Shown: positions 30,076-39,220 of the stretch, one piece after another
Position numbering within the stretch: the stretch's first letter is position 1
How the letters are laid out: the number at the start of each line of letters is the position of its first letter
The notes under the pieces: generated by a model
Seen by the model: only the letters and a program-made list of their open reading frames with translations
Database searches by the model: none
Told to the model about the DNA's origin: nothing
Program-made: the position numbers and the translations under genes
Source of the DNA: Chitinophagaceae bacterium
GTDB lineage: Bacteria > Bacteroidota > Bacteroidia > Chitinophagales > Chitinophagaceae
Length of the DNA: 64,000 nucleotides
Assembly (NCBI GenBank): GCA_023957575.1
Contig: JAMLGU010000003.1
Location: 1-64,000 of the forward strand
Direction of reading: 5' to 3'

Positions 30076-30079
30076 TAGC

Positions 30080-30670
30080 CTATTTTTTGTGTCTTTGTTC
30101 TAAAATATCTATTACATCCTGTAGAGTAAATCCTTTGGCCTGAAGCAACACCAGATAATGAAACATCAGGTCGGCGGCTTCGCCTAAAAACAAATCATTA
30201 TTATTATCTTTAGCTTCAATAACAATTTCCACCGCTTCTTCACCTACTTTCTGAGCAATTTTATTGATGCCTTTAGCAAATAAAGAGGCTGTATAAGATT
30301 TTTCGGTAGGATTATTTTTTCGATCTGCAATCACTTTTTCCAATTCGTGCAGGTTGAAAGAATCGTTGGCTTTTCCAAAACAACTTGTATCACCGGTATG
30401 GCAGGTTGGGCCAAGCGGAGTAGCTTTTATCAGTAAAGTATCGTTATCACAATCTTCTAAAATTTCTTTAACCATCAGATAGTTTTCTGAGGTTTCTCCT
30501 TTTGTCCAAAGTCTGTTTTTACTGCGACTAAAAAAAGTAACCTTGCCCTCATCCTTTGTCTTTCGGAACGCTTCTTCATTCATAAAACCCAGCATCAGCA
30601 CCTGTAATGTTTGGTAGTCCTGAATAATAACCGGTACCAACCCATCTGTATATTTGGAAAAATTAATCAT
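30080..30670 (-). CDS. hisIE: Bifunctional phosphoribosyl-AMP cyclohydrolase / phosphoribosyl-ATP pyrophosphohydrolase
   Basis: A 196-residue fusion catalysing steps two and three of histidine synthesis. The HisI part (residues 1-115) has WTKGETSENY and the zinc-binding CHTGDTSCF region. The HisE part has a MazG-like helix set ending in EEAVEIVIEAK and LVLLQAKGFT. It is the last gene of the his operon, 72 bp after hisF. Confidence 0.96.
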   Translation of the reverse strand: MINFSKYTDGLVPVIIQDYQTLQVLMLGFMNEEAFRKTKDEGKVTFFSRSKNRLWTKGETSENYLMVKEILEDCDNDTLLIKATPLGPTCHTGDTSCFGKANDSFNLHELEKVIADRKNNPTEKSYTASLFAKGINKIAQKVGEEAVEIVIEAKDNNNDLFLGEAADLMFHYLVLLQAKGFTLQDVIDILEQRHKK

Positions 30671-30742
30671 TCTGTTTGTTGTTTTTTTACCTAAATTTTT
30701 GTCAGCAAATAATTACTATTTACCCTTAACCATTCACTAAAT

Positions 30743-31498
30743 TCAAGCTCTGACACTAATATTCTGCTTTTTCAGATAAGCTTTCAATTCGCCGATTTCA
30801 ATTTCTCTGAAATGAAAAATACTGGCAGCTAAAGCAGCGTCTGCCTGACCAATCGTAAACACTTCACTAAAATGTTCCATACTGCCTGCACCGCCGGAAG
30901 CTATCACCGGAATAGAAACTGAAGTACTGATTTCCTTAGTAATTTCAATAGCAAAACCATTTTTAGTACCATCGTGATCCATTGATGTCAGCAAAATTTC
31001 TCCCGCGCCAAGGTCTTCTGCTTTTTTTGCCCATTCAGTTGCTATAAGTTCAGTTGGCGTTCTTCCACCATGTGTAACCACCTTCCATACACCATCAAAG
31101 TTTTTTACATCTACCGCTAATACCACACACTGACTTCCGAAAGTTGCCGAAAGGTCATTAATCAATTGGGGGTTTCTAACAGCCGCCGTATTGATTGAAA
31201 TTTTATCAGCGCCATTCTCCAACAGAACAGAAACATCCTCAACAGAATTAATACCACCACCCACTGTAAAAGGGATATTGATATGGGTGGCAATTTTTTT
31301 TACTAATTCTGCTAATGTTTTTCTTTTGTCAACCGTGGCAGTTATATCCAGAAAAACAAGTTCATCAGCGCCTTCCTCGCAGTAGCGTACAGCCAGTTCC
31401 ACAGGGTCGCCCGCATGACGCAGATTTACAAAATTGGTTCCCTTTACGGTTTGTCCGTCTTTGATATCCAGACAGGGAATAATACGTTTTGTCAGCAT
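30743..31498 (-). CDS. hisF: Imidazole glycerol phosphate synthase cyclase subunit
   Basis: A 251-residue beta/alpha barrel that closes the imidazole ring with ammonia delivered by HisH. The N-terminus [20 protein letters not shown], the [18 protein letters not shown] strand and [12 protein letters not shown] with its catalytic Asp are standard. The start codon shares one base with the hisA stop (TAATG), so translation is coupled. Confidence 0.97.
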   Translation of the reverse strand: MLTKRIIPCLDIKDGQTVKGTNFVNLRHAGDPVELAVRYCEEGADELVFLDITATVDKRKTLAELVKKIATHINIPFTVGGGINSVEDVSVLLENGADKISINTAAVRNPQLINDLSATFGSQCVVLAVDVKNFDGVWKVVTHGGRTPTELIATEWAKKAEDLGAGEILLTSMDHDGTKNGFAIEITKEISTSVSIPVIASGGAGSMEHFSEVFTIGQADAALAASIFHFREIEIGELKAYLKKQNISVRA

Positions 31499-32217
31499 TA
31501 ATTATTGAATTGCTTTAATTCTTTTAAGGAAATGATGTTTTCGTAAATAGCCTTACCGATTATTGCGCCGTGACATCCGATATCGCGCAATTCTTCCAAA
31601 TCCTTTATCGAACTTACACCGCCGCTTGCAATCAATTTCATGCCTTCTACCCGCTCAATAATTTTTTTATACAGGTCATTAGAACTTCCCTGCAAGAGGC
31701 CGTCTCTACTGATATCGGTGCAAAAGAACTGCTCCAAACCCTTGCTACGATAGTGTTTCAGGATATTAAACACATCTATATTGGTGGCTTCTGTCCATCC
31801 CTTAATCATTATTTTTTCATCCTTTACATCAGCGCCCAAAATGAAATTTTCAACACCAAACTTATTTAACCACTCCTGAAAAATATTGGGCTTCTTCACT
31901 GCTATGCTTCCCACAGAAACATATTTAGCGCCCGAATCAAAGGTAATTTGTACGTCCTGTTCACTACTGATGCCGCCACTGAAATCAATTTCAAGCTTGG
32001 TTTTAGTGGCTATCTTTTCGAGTACTTTCCAGTTTTTAACGTGGCCGGCTTTTGCACCGTCCAAGTCCACCAGATGAAGTCTTGTCAATCCGGCATCTGC
32101 AAACTGCATAGCCACTTCTTCGGGATGTTCGTTATAAATTGTCTTGGTTGCGTAATCGCCTTTTTTTAGTCTCACTGCTTTGCCATCAATAACATCTATG
32201 GCGGGTATAATCTTCAT
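31498..32217 (-). CDS. hisA: Phosphoribosylformimino-5-aminoimidazole carboxamide ribotide isomerase
   Basis: A 239-residue barrel related to HisF that performs the Amadori isomerisation before ring closure. [22 protein letters not shown] holds the first catalytic Asp, and [13 protein letters not shown] the second. It lies one base from hisH and overlaps hisF by one base. Confidence 0.97.
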   Translation of the reverse strand: MKIIPAIDVIDGKAVRLKKGDYATKTIYNEHPEEVAMQFADAGLTRLHLVDLDGAKAGHVKNWKVLEKIATKTKLEIDFSGGISSEQDVQITFDSGAKYVSVGSIAVKKPNIFQEWLNKFGVENFILGADVKDEKIMIKGWTEATNIDVFNILKHYRSKGLEQFFCTDISRDGLLQGSSNDLYKKIIERVEGMKLIASGGVSSIKDLEELRDIGCHGAIIGKAIYENIISLKELKQFNN

Positions 32218-32218
32218 A

Positions 32219-32803
32219 TTATAGTTCTAAAAAGTTTTTTAAAATTTTTTCACCTGTTTCAGCGCTTTTTTCCGGATGAAACTGTACTCCGTAAAAATTG
32301 TCTTTTTTTAGTGCGCTGCTAAAATCGTTAATATAATTGGTTTTGGCAATTGTATGTTCACCTATTTCTGCAAAATAACTGTGCACAAAATAACAATAAG
32401 AATTTTTCACTATCCCTTTAAACAATTCATTAGGTATTGGTTCAATATTGTTCCATCCGATTTGCGGAATTTTAAAATCATTGCTTCTAAACCTTTTCAC
32501 TTCCGTGTCAAAGATACCTAAACATTCCGTATTATTTTCTTCACTGTTTTTGCAAAGTAACTGAAGCCCCAGACAAATTCCAAGCAAAGGTTGTTTGGCT
32601 GATTTTATGGCTTCATCCAATTTTCTTTGTTTCAAATATTTCATGGCAGAACTGGCTTCTCCCACGCCGGGGAAAATAATTTTGTCGGCTGACAGGATTT
32701 TCTCCAAATCATCGGTTACCTCTGCCTCTACTCCAATTCGTTTGAGCGCAAAGATTACCGATTGAATATTGCCTGCATTGTATTTTATGATTTTTACATC
32801 CAT
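32219..32803 (-). CDS. hisH: Imidazole glycerol phosphate synthase glutaminase subunit
   Basis: A 194-residue class I glutamine amidotransferase that feeds ammonia to HisF. The nucleophile elbow GICLGLQLL carries the catalytic Cys, and the C-terminal FHPEKS the His and Glu. It is placed between hisB (18 bp) and hisA (1 bp) in the operon. Confidence 0.97.
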   Translation of the reverse strand: MDVKIIKYNAGNIQSVIFALKRIGVEAEVTDDLEKILSADKIIFPGVGEASSAMKYLKQRKLDEAIKSAKQPLLGICLGLQLLCKNSEENNTECLGIFDTEVKRFRSNDFKIPQIGWNNIEPIPNELFKGIVKNSYCYFVHSYFAEIGEHTIAKTNYINDFSSALKKDNFYGVQFHPEKSAETGEKILKNFLEL

Positions 32804-32821
32804 TGGTTACTTCAGAAGTTT

Positions 32822-33961
32822 TTATAAAAGTCCTTTTGTGGTGGGGATTTGCATGTTGCCTGGCGTTCTTTTTAGGGCCATTTTGATTGCTTTTGCCAAA
32901 CCCTTAAAAATACCTTCAATTTTGTGGTGTTCATTATCACCTTCGGCTTTAATATTCAGATTGCATTTAGCAGCATCGCTGAATGATTTGAAGAAATGAT
33001 AAAACATTTCAGTAGGCATTTCGCCAATTTTCTCTCTTTTAAATTCGGCATCCCAACCGATCCATGGGCGGCCTCCGAAGTCAATGGCTACCTGTGCCAG
33101 ACTGTCATCCATCGGTAACAGAAAGCCATAACGTTCTATACCTGCTTTATTTCCCAGCGCCATGTTGAAGGCCTCGCCAAGCGCAATTCCGGTATCTTCA
33201 ATGGTGTGGTGCTCGTCAATATGTAAATCGCCTTGCACTTCAATATCCAAATCAATACCACTGTGCCTGCCCAACTGGTGAAGCATGTGGTCGAAAAAAC
33301 CCAGTCCTGTATGGATATTGCACTGTCCTGTACCATCAAGGTTTAGTTTGATATGGATTTTGGTTTCGTTGGTATTTCTTTCGTGTTCCACCACACGTTG
33401 CGGTAAAGCGAGGAAATTATAAATTTCCTGCCAGTCTTTTGTTTTCAAAGCAATGACCGGTTCAAGCTCACAGATACTGTTATATATTTCACCGGCGCCC
33501 AATTCTTCATCCTGATTCAACCAAATTCCTTTGCAACCCATATTTTTAGCCAATTGTATATCGGTGATTCTGTCGCCGATAACGTTAGATGCGGCTATAT
33601 CATATTCCGGATTGTTGAGGTATTTGGTAACCATACCGATACCCGGTTTTCGTGTGGGCGCATTTTCTTCAGGAAATGTTCTATCAATAAGCACTTCGTT
33701 AAAGTGAATTCCTTCGCTCTCCAAATTGCGCATGACCAGATTGTGAACCGGCCAAAAGGTTTCTTCCGGAAATTTTTCGGTACCCAAGCCATCCTGATTG
33801 GTTACCATCACTAATTCATAATCCAATTCCTGCGCAATTTTTTTCATCCAGGTAAACATACCCGGATAAAAAGTTACTTTATCAATTGAATCTAACTGAT
33901 AGGTGGGAGGGGCTTCATTAATCAGGGTTCCATCCCGATCTATAAATAAAACTTTCTTCAT
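32822..33961 (-). CDS. hisB: Bifunctional histidinol-phosphatase / imidazoleglycerol-phosphate dehydratase
   Basis: A 379-residue fusion like that of enterobacteria. The N-terminal HAD phosphatase begins [10 protein letters not shown] with the D-x-D nucleophile (D8 and D10). The C-terminal IGPD domain has the manganese-binding repeats [24 protein letters not shown] and the later EHHKIEG. Both active sites look intact. It follows hisC after 64 bp. Confidence 0.97.
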   Translation of the reverse strand: MKKVLFIDRDGTLINEAPPTYQLDSIDKVTFYPGMFTWMKKIAQELDYELVMVTNQDGLGTEKFPEETFWPVHNLVMRNLESEGIHFNEVLIDRTFPEENAPTRKPGIGMVTKYLNNPEYDIAASNVIGDRITDIQLAKNMGCKGIWLNQDEELGAGEIYNSICELEPVIALKTKDWQEIYNFLALPQRVVEHERNTNETKIHIKLNLDGTGQCNIHTGLGFFDHMLHQLGRHSGIDLDIEVQGDLHIDEHHTIEDTGIALGEAFNMALGNKAGIERYGFLLPMDDSLAQVAIDFGGRPWIGWDAEFKREKIGEMPTEMFYHFFKSFSDAAKCNLNIKAEGDNEHHKIEGIFKGLAKAIKMALKRTPGNMQIPTTKGLL

Positions 33962-34025
33962 TTTAATAATTGTCGATTTTTGTTTTTCTCAGAAATAATT
34001 GTCTGAATCAGTTATCAGAAAATAA

Positions 34026-35099
34026 TTAATTTTCAAATTCTTTCAATGCAATCATTAGTGAGCGATTCTCTTCTTCGGTGCCTACCGTAATTCTCAAACA
34101 ACCTTCGCAACCTATTACATTACTTCTGTTTCTTACAATAATTCCTTTCTCTTGCAAATATTTGAATACATCATTTGCATTTTCCATTTTTACCAATAAA
34201 AAGTTAGCATCACTTGGATAAATTTTTTGAACAAAACCAATCGCCTTCAATTCTTCTTCCAACCAATGCCGCTGTTCAATAGTCTGACGTGTCCAATCAT
34301 TTACCTCATCAATTTTCTGCAAACCTTGCAAAGCCAGTTCCTGTGTTGCAATATTGACGTTGTAGGGATACTTTACATTATTCATGATTTTAATAATCTC
34401 CCTACCCGATATGGCAATTCCCAGTCTTAATGCTGCCATTCCCCAGGCTTTTGAAAGTGTCTGTAATACTACCATATTCGGATAATCCAGAATGTCCTGG
34501 GCAAAGCTTTTCTGACGTGCATAATTAATATATGCCTCATCAATTACCACAATACCGTCAAAATTGTTGAGAATGATTTCTATGTCCTGCCTTCTGATAC
34601 TGTTGCCGCTCGGATTGTTGGGTGAGCAGATAAAAATAATTTTGGTGTAATTATCCACAGCATCTGCAATTGCCTGAATATCCATCTGAAAATCTTCTGT
34701 CAATGGTACTTCGATAACTTTTACGTTATTAATTTCAGCAGCCACTTTGTACATTCCATAGGTAGGCGGTAAAATAATTACATTATCAATTCCGGGTTCA
34801 CAAAAAATACGAAACATCAGATCTATTGCCTCGTCACTACCATTACCCAAAAAAACATTATCTGCATTTACTCTTTTAATATCGCTGATGCGTTGTTTCA
34901 GTTTTTTTTGTATTGGGTCAGGATATCTGTTTACTAATTCTTCTTTCCCATCTACATCTAACAATACAGGAGAGCCGATGGCATTTTCATTTGCATCCAG
35001 CATGATGCGCGCTTCGCCGCTAAACTCGTGGCGCGCAGTGGAGTAGGGGGTTAAGTTTTTAATATTTTCTCTTACTAAATTGTATAATTCAAATTCCAT
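34026..35099 (-). CDS. hisC: Histidinol-phosphate aminotransferase
   Basis: A 357-residue PLP-dependent fold type I aminotransferase. Conserved blocks include LGNGSDEAIDLMFRIF, CSPNNPSGN, VVIDEAYINYA and the lysine-bearing QTLSKAWGMAALRLG. It carries out step seven of the pathway. It lies 15 bp after hisD. Confidence 0.96.
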   Translation of the reverse strand: MEFELYNLVRENIKNLTPYSTARHEFSGEARIMLDANENAIGSPVLLDVDGKEELVNRYPDPIQKKLKQRISDIKRVNADNVFLGNGSDEAIDLMFRIFCEPGIDNVIILPPTYGMYKVAAEINNVKVIEVPLTEDFQMDIQAIADAVDNYTKIIFICSPNNPSGNSIRRQDIEIILNNFDGIVVIDEAYINYARQKSFAQDILDYPNMVVLQTLSKAWGMAALRLGIAISGREIIKIMNNVKYPYNVNIATQELALQGLQKIDEVNDWTRQTIEQRHWLEEELKAIGFVQKIYPSDANFLLVKMENANDVFKYLQEKGIIVRNRSNVIGCEGCLRITVGTEEENRSLMIALKEFEN

Positions 35100-35114
35100 A
35101 ACTCAGATGATTTT

Positions 35115-36437
35115 TTAATTCGACATTCTTTTTTTTACGGCGTTGCTATGTGCCTGAAGGCCCTCGGCTTCGGCCATAGTAATAATAGTTTTTGATAAAG
35201 ATTGTAAGCCGGTTTTATTTAATTGCTGAAAAGTTATTTTTTTATAAAAACTATCTAATGACACGCCGCTATACATTGCAGCAAATCCATTGGTGGGGAG
35301 TGTATGATTTGTGCCACTGGCATAATCTCCGGCGCTCTCAGGAGAATAATTACCTACAAATACAGAGCCTGCATTGACGATTTGTTTCAGCAAACGCTGA
35401 GATATGCGGCAAGCCAGAATCAAATGTTCGGGGGCATACAGATTGGAAAATGCAACCGCTTGATTTAAGTTTTTAAGAATGATAAATTTTGAATGTTTTA
35501 ATGATTTTGCCACAATATCTTTTCTTGGTAGGTCTTCCATTTGTTTAACAATTTCTTTTTCTACCTCGTTTGCAATTTTTTTTGAAGTGCAAATCATTAT
35601 TACCTGAGAGTCGGGACCATGCTCTGCCTGTGCCAGAAGATCGGATGCTACAAAAGCAGGCACACAACTATCATCTGCTATTACCAATACTTCCGAAGGG
35701 CCGGCCGGCATATCAATGGCTATTTTATTTTGTACTAATTGTTTGGCTGCAGTAACATACTGATTGCCGGGGCCAAAAATTTTATGAACAGAAGGTATTG
35801 TATCTGTTCCTAATGCCATTGCAGCGATTGCCTGAGCGCCTCCGACTTTATATATTTTTGAAATTTTGCAGACTGATGCGGCATACAAAACAGCCTCGTT
35901 TATCTTTCCGGTTTTATCGCAAGGCGTACACAGAATTACTTCTTTACATCCTGCTATCAAGGCAGGTATGCCCAACATCAAAACCGTTGAGAATAAAGGA
36001 GCAGAACCTCCGGGAATATATAAGCCAACACTTTCAATGGCCCGCGATTCGCGCCAGCAGATAATTCCTTTTGATATATGTATTTTTCTGACTTCTTCTT
36101 TTTGGGTGCGATGAAATAATTCGATATTTCTTTTTGCTTGTTGAATAGCAGCTTTTAATGAAGGGGAGATGTTTTTTACTGCCGATTTCAATTCTTCATC
36201 CGATACCTGAAATCGGTCTATTGCCACTCCATCAAACTTTTGGGCAAATTTTCTTAATGCAATATCTCCTTTATCCTTAACTTCTTTTATGATTTTGCCT
36301 ACAGCCAAATTGAGAGAAGTGTTATCAAAAACAGGTCGGGAACAAATTTTTGACCAGAGCGTTGTTTCGGGTTTGTCATAAATACTGATTCCCGAATTTT
36401 TATATTGAGTTAAAATATTTTTTACTGATTTAGACAC
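35115..36437 (-). CDS. hisD: Histidinol dehydrogenase
   Basis: A 440-residue zinc enzyme for the last two oxidations to L-histidine. Motifs include YIPGGSAPLFSTVLM, VGGAQAIAAMALGT, GPGNQYVTAAKQLV, the zinc and catalytic segment LLAQAEHGPDSQV and the closing YASGTNHTLPTNG. The start is GTG at 36437; a stop lies just upstream and no ATG is available. It lies 38 bp after hisG. Confidence 0.96.
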   Translation of the reverse strand: MSKSVKNILTQYKNSGISIYDKPETTLWSKICSRPVFDNTSLNLAVGKIIKEVKDKGDIALRKFAQKFDGVAIDRFQVSDEELKSAVKNISPSLKAAIQQAKRNIELFHRTQKEEVRKIHISKGIICWRESRAIESVGLYIPGGSAPLFSTVLMLGIPALIAGCKEVILCTPCDKTGKINEAVLYAASVCKISKIYKVGGAQAIAAMALGTDTIPSVHKIFGPGNQYVTAAKQLVQNKIAIDMPAGPSEVLVIADDSCVPAFVASDLLAQAEHGPDSQVIMICTSKKIANEVEKEIVKQMEDLPRKDIVAKSLKHSKFIILKNLNQAVAFSNLYAPEHLILACRISQRLLKQIVNAGSVFVGNYSPESAGDYASGTNHTLPTNGFAAMYSGVSLDSFYKKITFQQLNKTGLQSLSKTIITMAEAEGLQAHSNAVKKRMSN

Positions 36438-36475
36438 AATTTAAAATTTAAAAAAATCAATCAAAAATTAGTTTT

Positions 36476-37396
36476 TTATTCAATCATTTTTTCGATTGGG
36501 ATAATTAAAATCCCTTCAGCTCCGGCGTCCTTTAATTTTTCAATAACATTCCAGAAATCAGTTTCGCTGATTACCGAATGTACTGAACTCCATCCTTCCT
36601 TAGCTAATGGCACTACCGTAGGACTGTTGAGGCCGGGCAGGTATTTTGTAATTTCTTTGATTTTACTATTGGGAGCATTAAGCAGCACATATTTATTGTT
36701 TTTAGCTTTTTTAACAGCCCGTATTCTGAATAATAGTTTATCGAGCAGTTCTATTCTTCTTGTTGAAAGGCTTTTTCCAGAAATCAGCACTGCTTCCGAT
36801 TTCAGAATCGTTTCAAATTCATAAAGTTCATTGCTGAACAAAGTGCTGCCCGAGCTTACCAAATCGCAGATGGCATCTGCCAAACCAATACGAGGCGCAA
36901 TCTCAACTGAACCACTGATTACATGAATATCTGCATTGATTTTATTTTGTCTGAGCCATTTTTTTAGTATCACCGGATAGCTGGTCGCTATTTTTTTTCC
37001 TTCCAGACTTTGAATATTGATTTGTTTTTTGGACTTTGGCAAGGCAATGGAGAGCCTGCACCTGCCATATCCTAATCGTTCCACAATCTGGGTGTCTTTA
37101 TTTTTTTCAAGAACCACATTCTCTCCTACAAATCCAATATCGGCTACGCCGTCTGCTACATACTCCGGGATGTCATCATCTCTAAGAAAAAGAATTTCAG
37201 CATCAAAGTTTTCGGTTTTTATTTTCAATTGATTGTTGCCGTTGGCAATTCCCACGCCACATTCTTTCAGTAATTTGATTGAATCCTCACTGAGCCTACC
37301 TGATTTTTGAATCGCAATTCGTAATAAGTCGGTGGATTGACCCTTAGAAGTAATTCTTTTTTTGTTCTGATTTTTCTCTTTTGATATTTTAGCCAT
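36476..37396 (-). CDS. hisG: ATP phosphoribosyltransferase (long form)
   Basis: A 306-residue enzyme for the first, feedback-controlled step. After a Lys-rich N-terminal extension of about 24 residues, the core begins LLRIAIQKSGRLSEDS and includes ADAICDLVSSGSTL, the PRPP-binding block. The C-terminal 75 residues (KYLPGLNSPTVVPLAKEGW) form the ACT-like histidine-binding domain of the long HisG form, which needs no HisZ. Its ATG lies about 18 bp past the attenuator hairpin. Confidence 0.96.
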   Translation of the reverse strand: MAKISKEKNQNKKRITSKGQSTDLLRIAIQKSGRLSEDSIKLLKECGVGIANGNNQLKIKTENFDAEILFLRDDDIPEYVADGVADIGFVGENVVLEKNKDTQIVERLGYGRCRLSIALPKSKKQINIQSLEGKKIATSYPVILKKWLRQNKINADIHVISGSVEIAPRIGLADAICDLVSSGSTLFSNELYEFETILKSEAVLISGKSLSTRRIELLDKLLFRIRAVKKAKNNKYVLLNAPNSKIKEITKYLPGLNSPTVVPLAKEGWSSVHSVISETDFWNVIEKLKDAGAEGILIIPIEKMIE

Positions 37397-37410
37397 ACAA
37401 TATTTTTAAA

Positions 37411-37441
37411 TAAAAAAGGCCTACAATTTTTGTAAGCCTTT
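37411..37441 (-). terminator. Attenuator terminator of the his operon
   Basis: On the minus strand AAAGGCTTACAA pairs with TTGTAGGCCTTT (12 bp, one G-U pair) around a 3-nt loop. The stem runs into a T6 tract (complement of 37412-37417) and then ATTT. The 5' arm contains GGCTTAC, which can pair instead with GTAAGCC at 37473-37479 just after the leader peptide, so the hairpin can be prevented from forming. Confidence 0.9.
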
Positions 37442-37472
37442 ATTTTTTATTATGTTGATACATAGCACCACC

Positions 37473-37488
37473 GGCTTACTTTGGTAAG
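37473..37488 (-). promoter_or_regulatory. Antiterminator and pause segments of the his leader
   Basis: On the minus-strand RNA, CUUAC (37484-37488) can pair with GUAAG just downstream. GUAAGCC (37473-37479) can pair exactly with GGCUUAC in the terminator's 5' arm. The first segment lies in leader codons 13-15 and the second spans the leader stop. Stalling at the His codons would mask the first segment and free the second to block termination. Confidence 0.75.
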
Positions 37489-37526
37489 TATGCAAAATGA
37501 TGATGGATATGTACTAAATTTTTCAT
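37476..37526 (-). CDS. Histidine operon leader peptide (16 residues)
   Basis: The minus strand reads ATG to TAA for MKNLVHIHHHFAYLPK, with His at positions 6, 8, 9 and 10. This density of His codons directly in front of a terminator and hisG marks a ribosome-sensing leader peptide, analogous to the enterobacterial one but unrelated in length. It begins within about ten bases of the predicted transcription start. Slow translation of the His codons when charged His-tRNA is scarce would favour the antiterminator. Confidence 0.88.
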   Translation of the reverse strand: MKNLVHIHHHFAYLPK

Positions 37527-37534
37527 TGCGGGAG

Positions 37535-37565
37535 CAAATATAGTGTATAATAATAATTTAGAAAA
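37535..37565 (-). promoter_or_regulatory. Promoter of the his operon
   Basis: The -7 box TATATTTG (37535-37542) matches TAnnTTTG exactly. After a 19-bp spacer comes TTTT (37562-37565), one change from the -33 TTTG. The predicted start lies just before the leader-peptide ATG at 37526. Confidence 0.65.
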
Positions 37566-37588
37566 AAAATATTTATTCTCTATCTTTA
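37558..37588 (+). promoter_or_regulatory. Candidate promoter of the exonuclease gene
   Basis: TTAG (37558-37561), a 19-bp spacer and TATCTTTA (37581-37588) resemble TTTG-n19-TAnnTTTG with two mismatches. The -33 side overlaps that of the divergent his promoter. Confidence 0.4.
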
Positions 37589-37603
37589 CGCCAAATTTTT
37601 TAA

Positions 37604-38371
37604 ATGTTACATATTACCAAACCTCTTGCTTTTATCGACCTTGAAACAACAGGTGTAAATATTGGCAGTGATCGAATTGTTGAAATTGCTATCATCAAGA
37701 TTTTGCCGGATGGGAGCAAAAGCATTAAGCGAAAAATAATTAATCCAGAAATGGCAATCCCCAAGGCTTCTACTGATGTGCACGGAATAACTGATGAGAT
37801 GGTTAAGGATGCCCCAACCTTTGCCCAGGTAGCACGTGAGCTAAAACAAATGCTTGATGGCTGTGATTTGGCAGGTTACAACTCAAACCGTTTTGATATT
37901 CCGCTTCTGGTAGAGGAATTTCTGAGAGCTGATGTGGATTTTGACATGAAGGGTAGGAGAATGGTGGATGTGCAAAATGTTTTTCATAAAATGGAACAGC
38001 GCACATTATCGGCTGCCTATAAATTTTATTGCAATAAAACCCTTGAAGGCGCTCATTCTGCCGAAGCCGATGCCAGCGCTACACATGAAGTTTTATTGGC
38101 TCAACTTGAAAAATACCCCGAACTCGGAAATACAATTGAGTCTATCAATAAAACAATAGGCGAAGAAGTAATTGTGGACTTTGCACGCCGCTTTGTGATG
38201 GATAATGGGGTGGAAGTATTCAATTTCGGCAAATACAAAGGAAAATCAGTTGCAGAGGTACTGAAAGCAGAACCTCAGTACTACGACTGGATGATGCGTG
38301 GCGATTTTCCACAGCATACAAAACAAAAACTCACAGAAATCTTTACCAGAACCAAATTAAAAAAGGTTTAA
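37604..38371 (+). CDS. DnaQ-like 3'-5' exonuclease
   Basis: A 255-residue DEDDh exonuclease. ExoI is FIDLETTG with D12 and E14, ExoII includes LAGYNSNRFDIPLL, and ExoIII has AHSAEADASAT with the catalytic His and Asp. Residues 200-250 (FNFGKYKGKSVAEVL, then YYDWMMRGDFP) form an extra small domain of the DUF3820 type. Such proteins may act in proofreading or repair, but this one is not fused to a polymerase. It is divergent from the his operon. Confidence 0.9.
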   Translation: MLHITKPLAFIDLETTGVNIGSDRIVEIAIIKILPDGSKSIKRKIINPEMAIPKASTDVHGITDEMVKDAPTFAQVARELKQMLDGCDLAGYNSNRFDIPLLVEEFLRADVDFDMKGRRMVDVQNVFHKMEQRTLSAAYKFYCNKTLEGAHSAEADASATHEVLLAQLEKYPELGNTIESINKTIGEEVIVDFARRFVMDNGVEVFNFGKYKGKSVAEVLKAEPQYYDWMMRGDFPQHTKQKLTEIFTRTKLKKV

Positions 38372-38381
38372 AGGCAGGTTT

Positions 38382-38422
38382 CCTAACCTTAAACTTTGAA
38401 CCTTAAACAATAAACTTCAAAC
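38382..38422. repeat. Short-period repeat between exonuclease and mannosyltransferase genes
   Basis: AACCTTAAAC, GAACCTTAAAC and ATAAACTTCAAAC recur with a period of about 11-14 bp. The array begins about ten bases past the exonuclease stop and ends just before the TTG start of the next gene. Confidence 0.6.
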
Positions 38423-38429
38423 GTTTTTC

Positions 38430-39173
38430 TTGGATAAACTTGTAATTATACCCACCTACAACGAAAAAGAGAATGTTTCCAACATCATTCATGCAGTAAT
38501 GGAGTTGAAACATAATTTTCATGTGCTGATAGTGGATGATGGTTCGCCGGATGGAACTGCTGGCATTGTAAAAGAATTGCAGGAAAAATTTCAAGGTAAA
38601 TTATTTATTGAGGAACGTAAAGGAAAATTAGGACTGGGCACCGCTTATATTCATGGTTTCAAATGGGCATTGGAAAGAGGTTATCAGTACATTTTTGAGA
38701 TGGATGCAGATTTTTCGCATAATCCAAAAGACCTGTTGCGATTATTAAATGCCTGCCAAAACGAAGGGGCAGATGTGGCTATTGGCAGCCGGTATGTAAA
38801 GGGTGGAGGCCTTGTAAACTGGCCAAAAGACAGGATCATGCTATCGAAAGGAGCTTCATTATACACCCGCATCATCACCTGGATGCCGATAAAAGACCCT
38901 ACTGCCGGATTTATCTGTTATACTGCAAAAGTATTGGATAGTATTAATTTTGATAACATCAATTTTGTAGGTTATGCGTTTCAGATTGAAATGAAGTTCG
39001 CCGCCTGGAAATTAGGTTTTAAAATTAAAGAAGTTCCTATTGTCTTTCAGGATCGAACAGAAGGCGCTTCAAAAATGCATAAAGGGATTATCAAGGAGGG
39101 ACTACTCGGGGTGATCCGGTTACGGTGGCAAAGCCTGTTTAAAAACTATCGTAAAAAGCTTCGAAACAGCTAA
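38430..39173 (+). CDS. Polyprenol-phosphate mannosyltransferase (GT2, Dpm1-like)
   Basis: A 247-residue soluble GT2 enzyme. VIIPTYNEKENVSNI opens the nucleotide-binding half and VDDGSPDGT follows. The metal-binding EMDADFSHNP and the downstream GSRYVKGGG and DPTAGFICY blocks match dolichol/polyprenol-phosphate mannose synthases without the C-terminal membrane domain. It would make polyprenyl-phosphate mannose for envelope glycosylation. The start is TTG at 38430, because no in-frame ATG or GTG exists between the upstream stop and VIIPTYNE. Confidence 0.88.
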   Translation: MDKLVIIPTYNEKENVSNIIHAVMELKHNFHVLIVDDGSPDGTAGIVKELQEKFQGKLFIEERKGKLGLGTAYIHGFKWALERGYQYIFEMDADFSHNPKDLLRLLNACQNEGADVAIGSRYVKGGGLVNWPKDRIMLSKGASLYTRIITWMPIKDPTAGFICYTAKVLDSINFDNINFVGYAFQIEMKFAAWKLGFKIKEVPIVFQDRTEGASKMHKGIIKEGLLGVIRLRWQSLFKNYRKKLRNS

Positions 39174-39175
39174 CC

Positions 39176-39215
39176 AATCTGTAATCTTTCAATCTGTAAT
39201 TTTCTAATCTGTAAT
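39176..39215. repeat. 15-bp tandem repeat, three units
   Basis: AATCTGTAAT occurs exactly at 39176, 39191 and 39206, separated by variable 5-bp fillers, giving a strict 15-bp period. The array starts two bases after the mannosyltransferase stop and ends five bases before the next ATG. Confidence 0.9.
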
Positions 39216-39220
39216 CAAAA

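Noticed and set aside
39176..39215. CRISPR array
   Set aside because: Units are only 10 bp with 5-bp fillers, and there are no cas genes or spacer-sized intervals.
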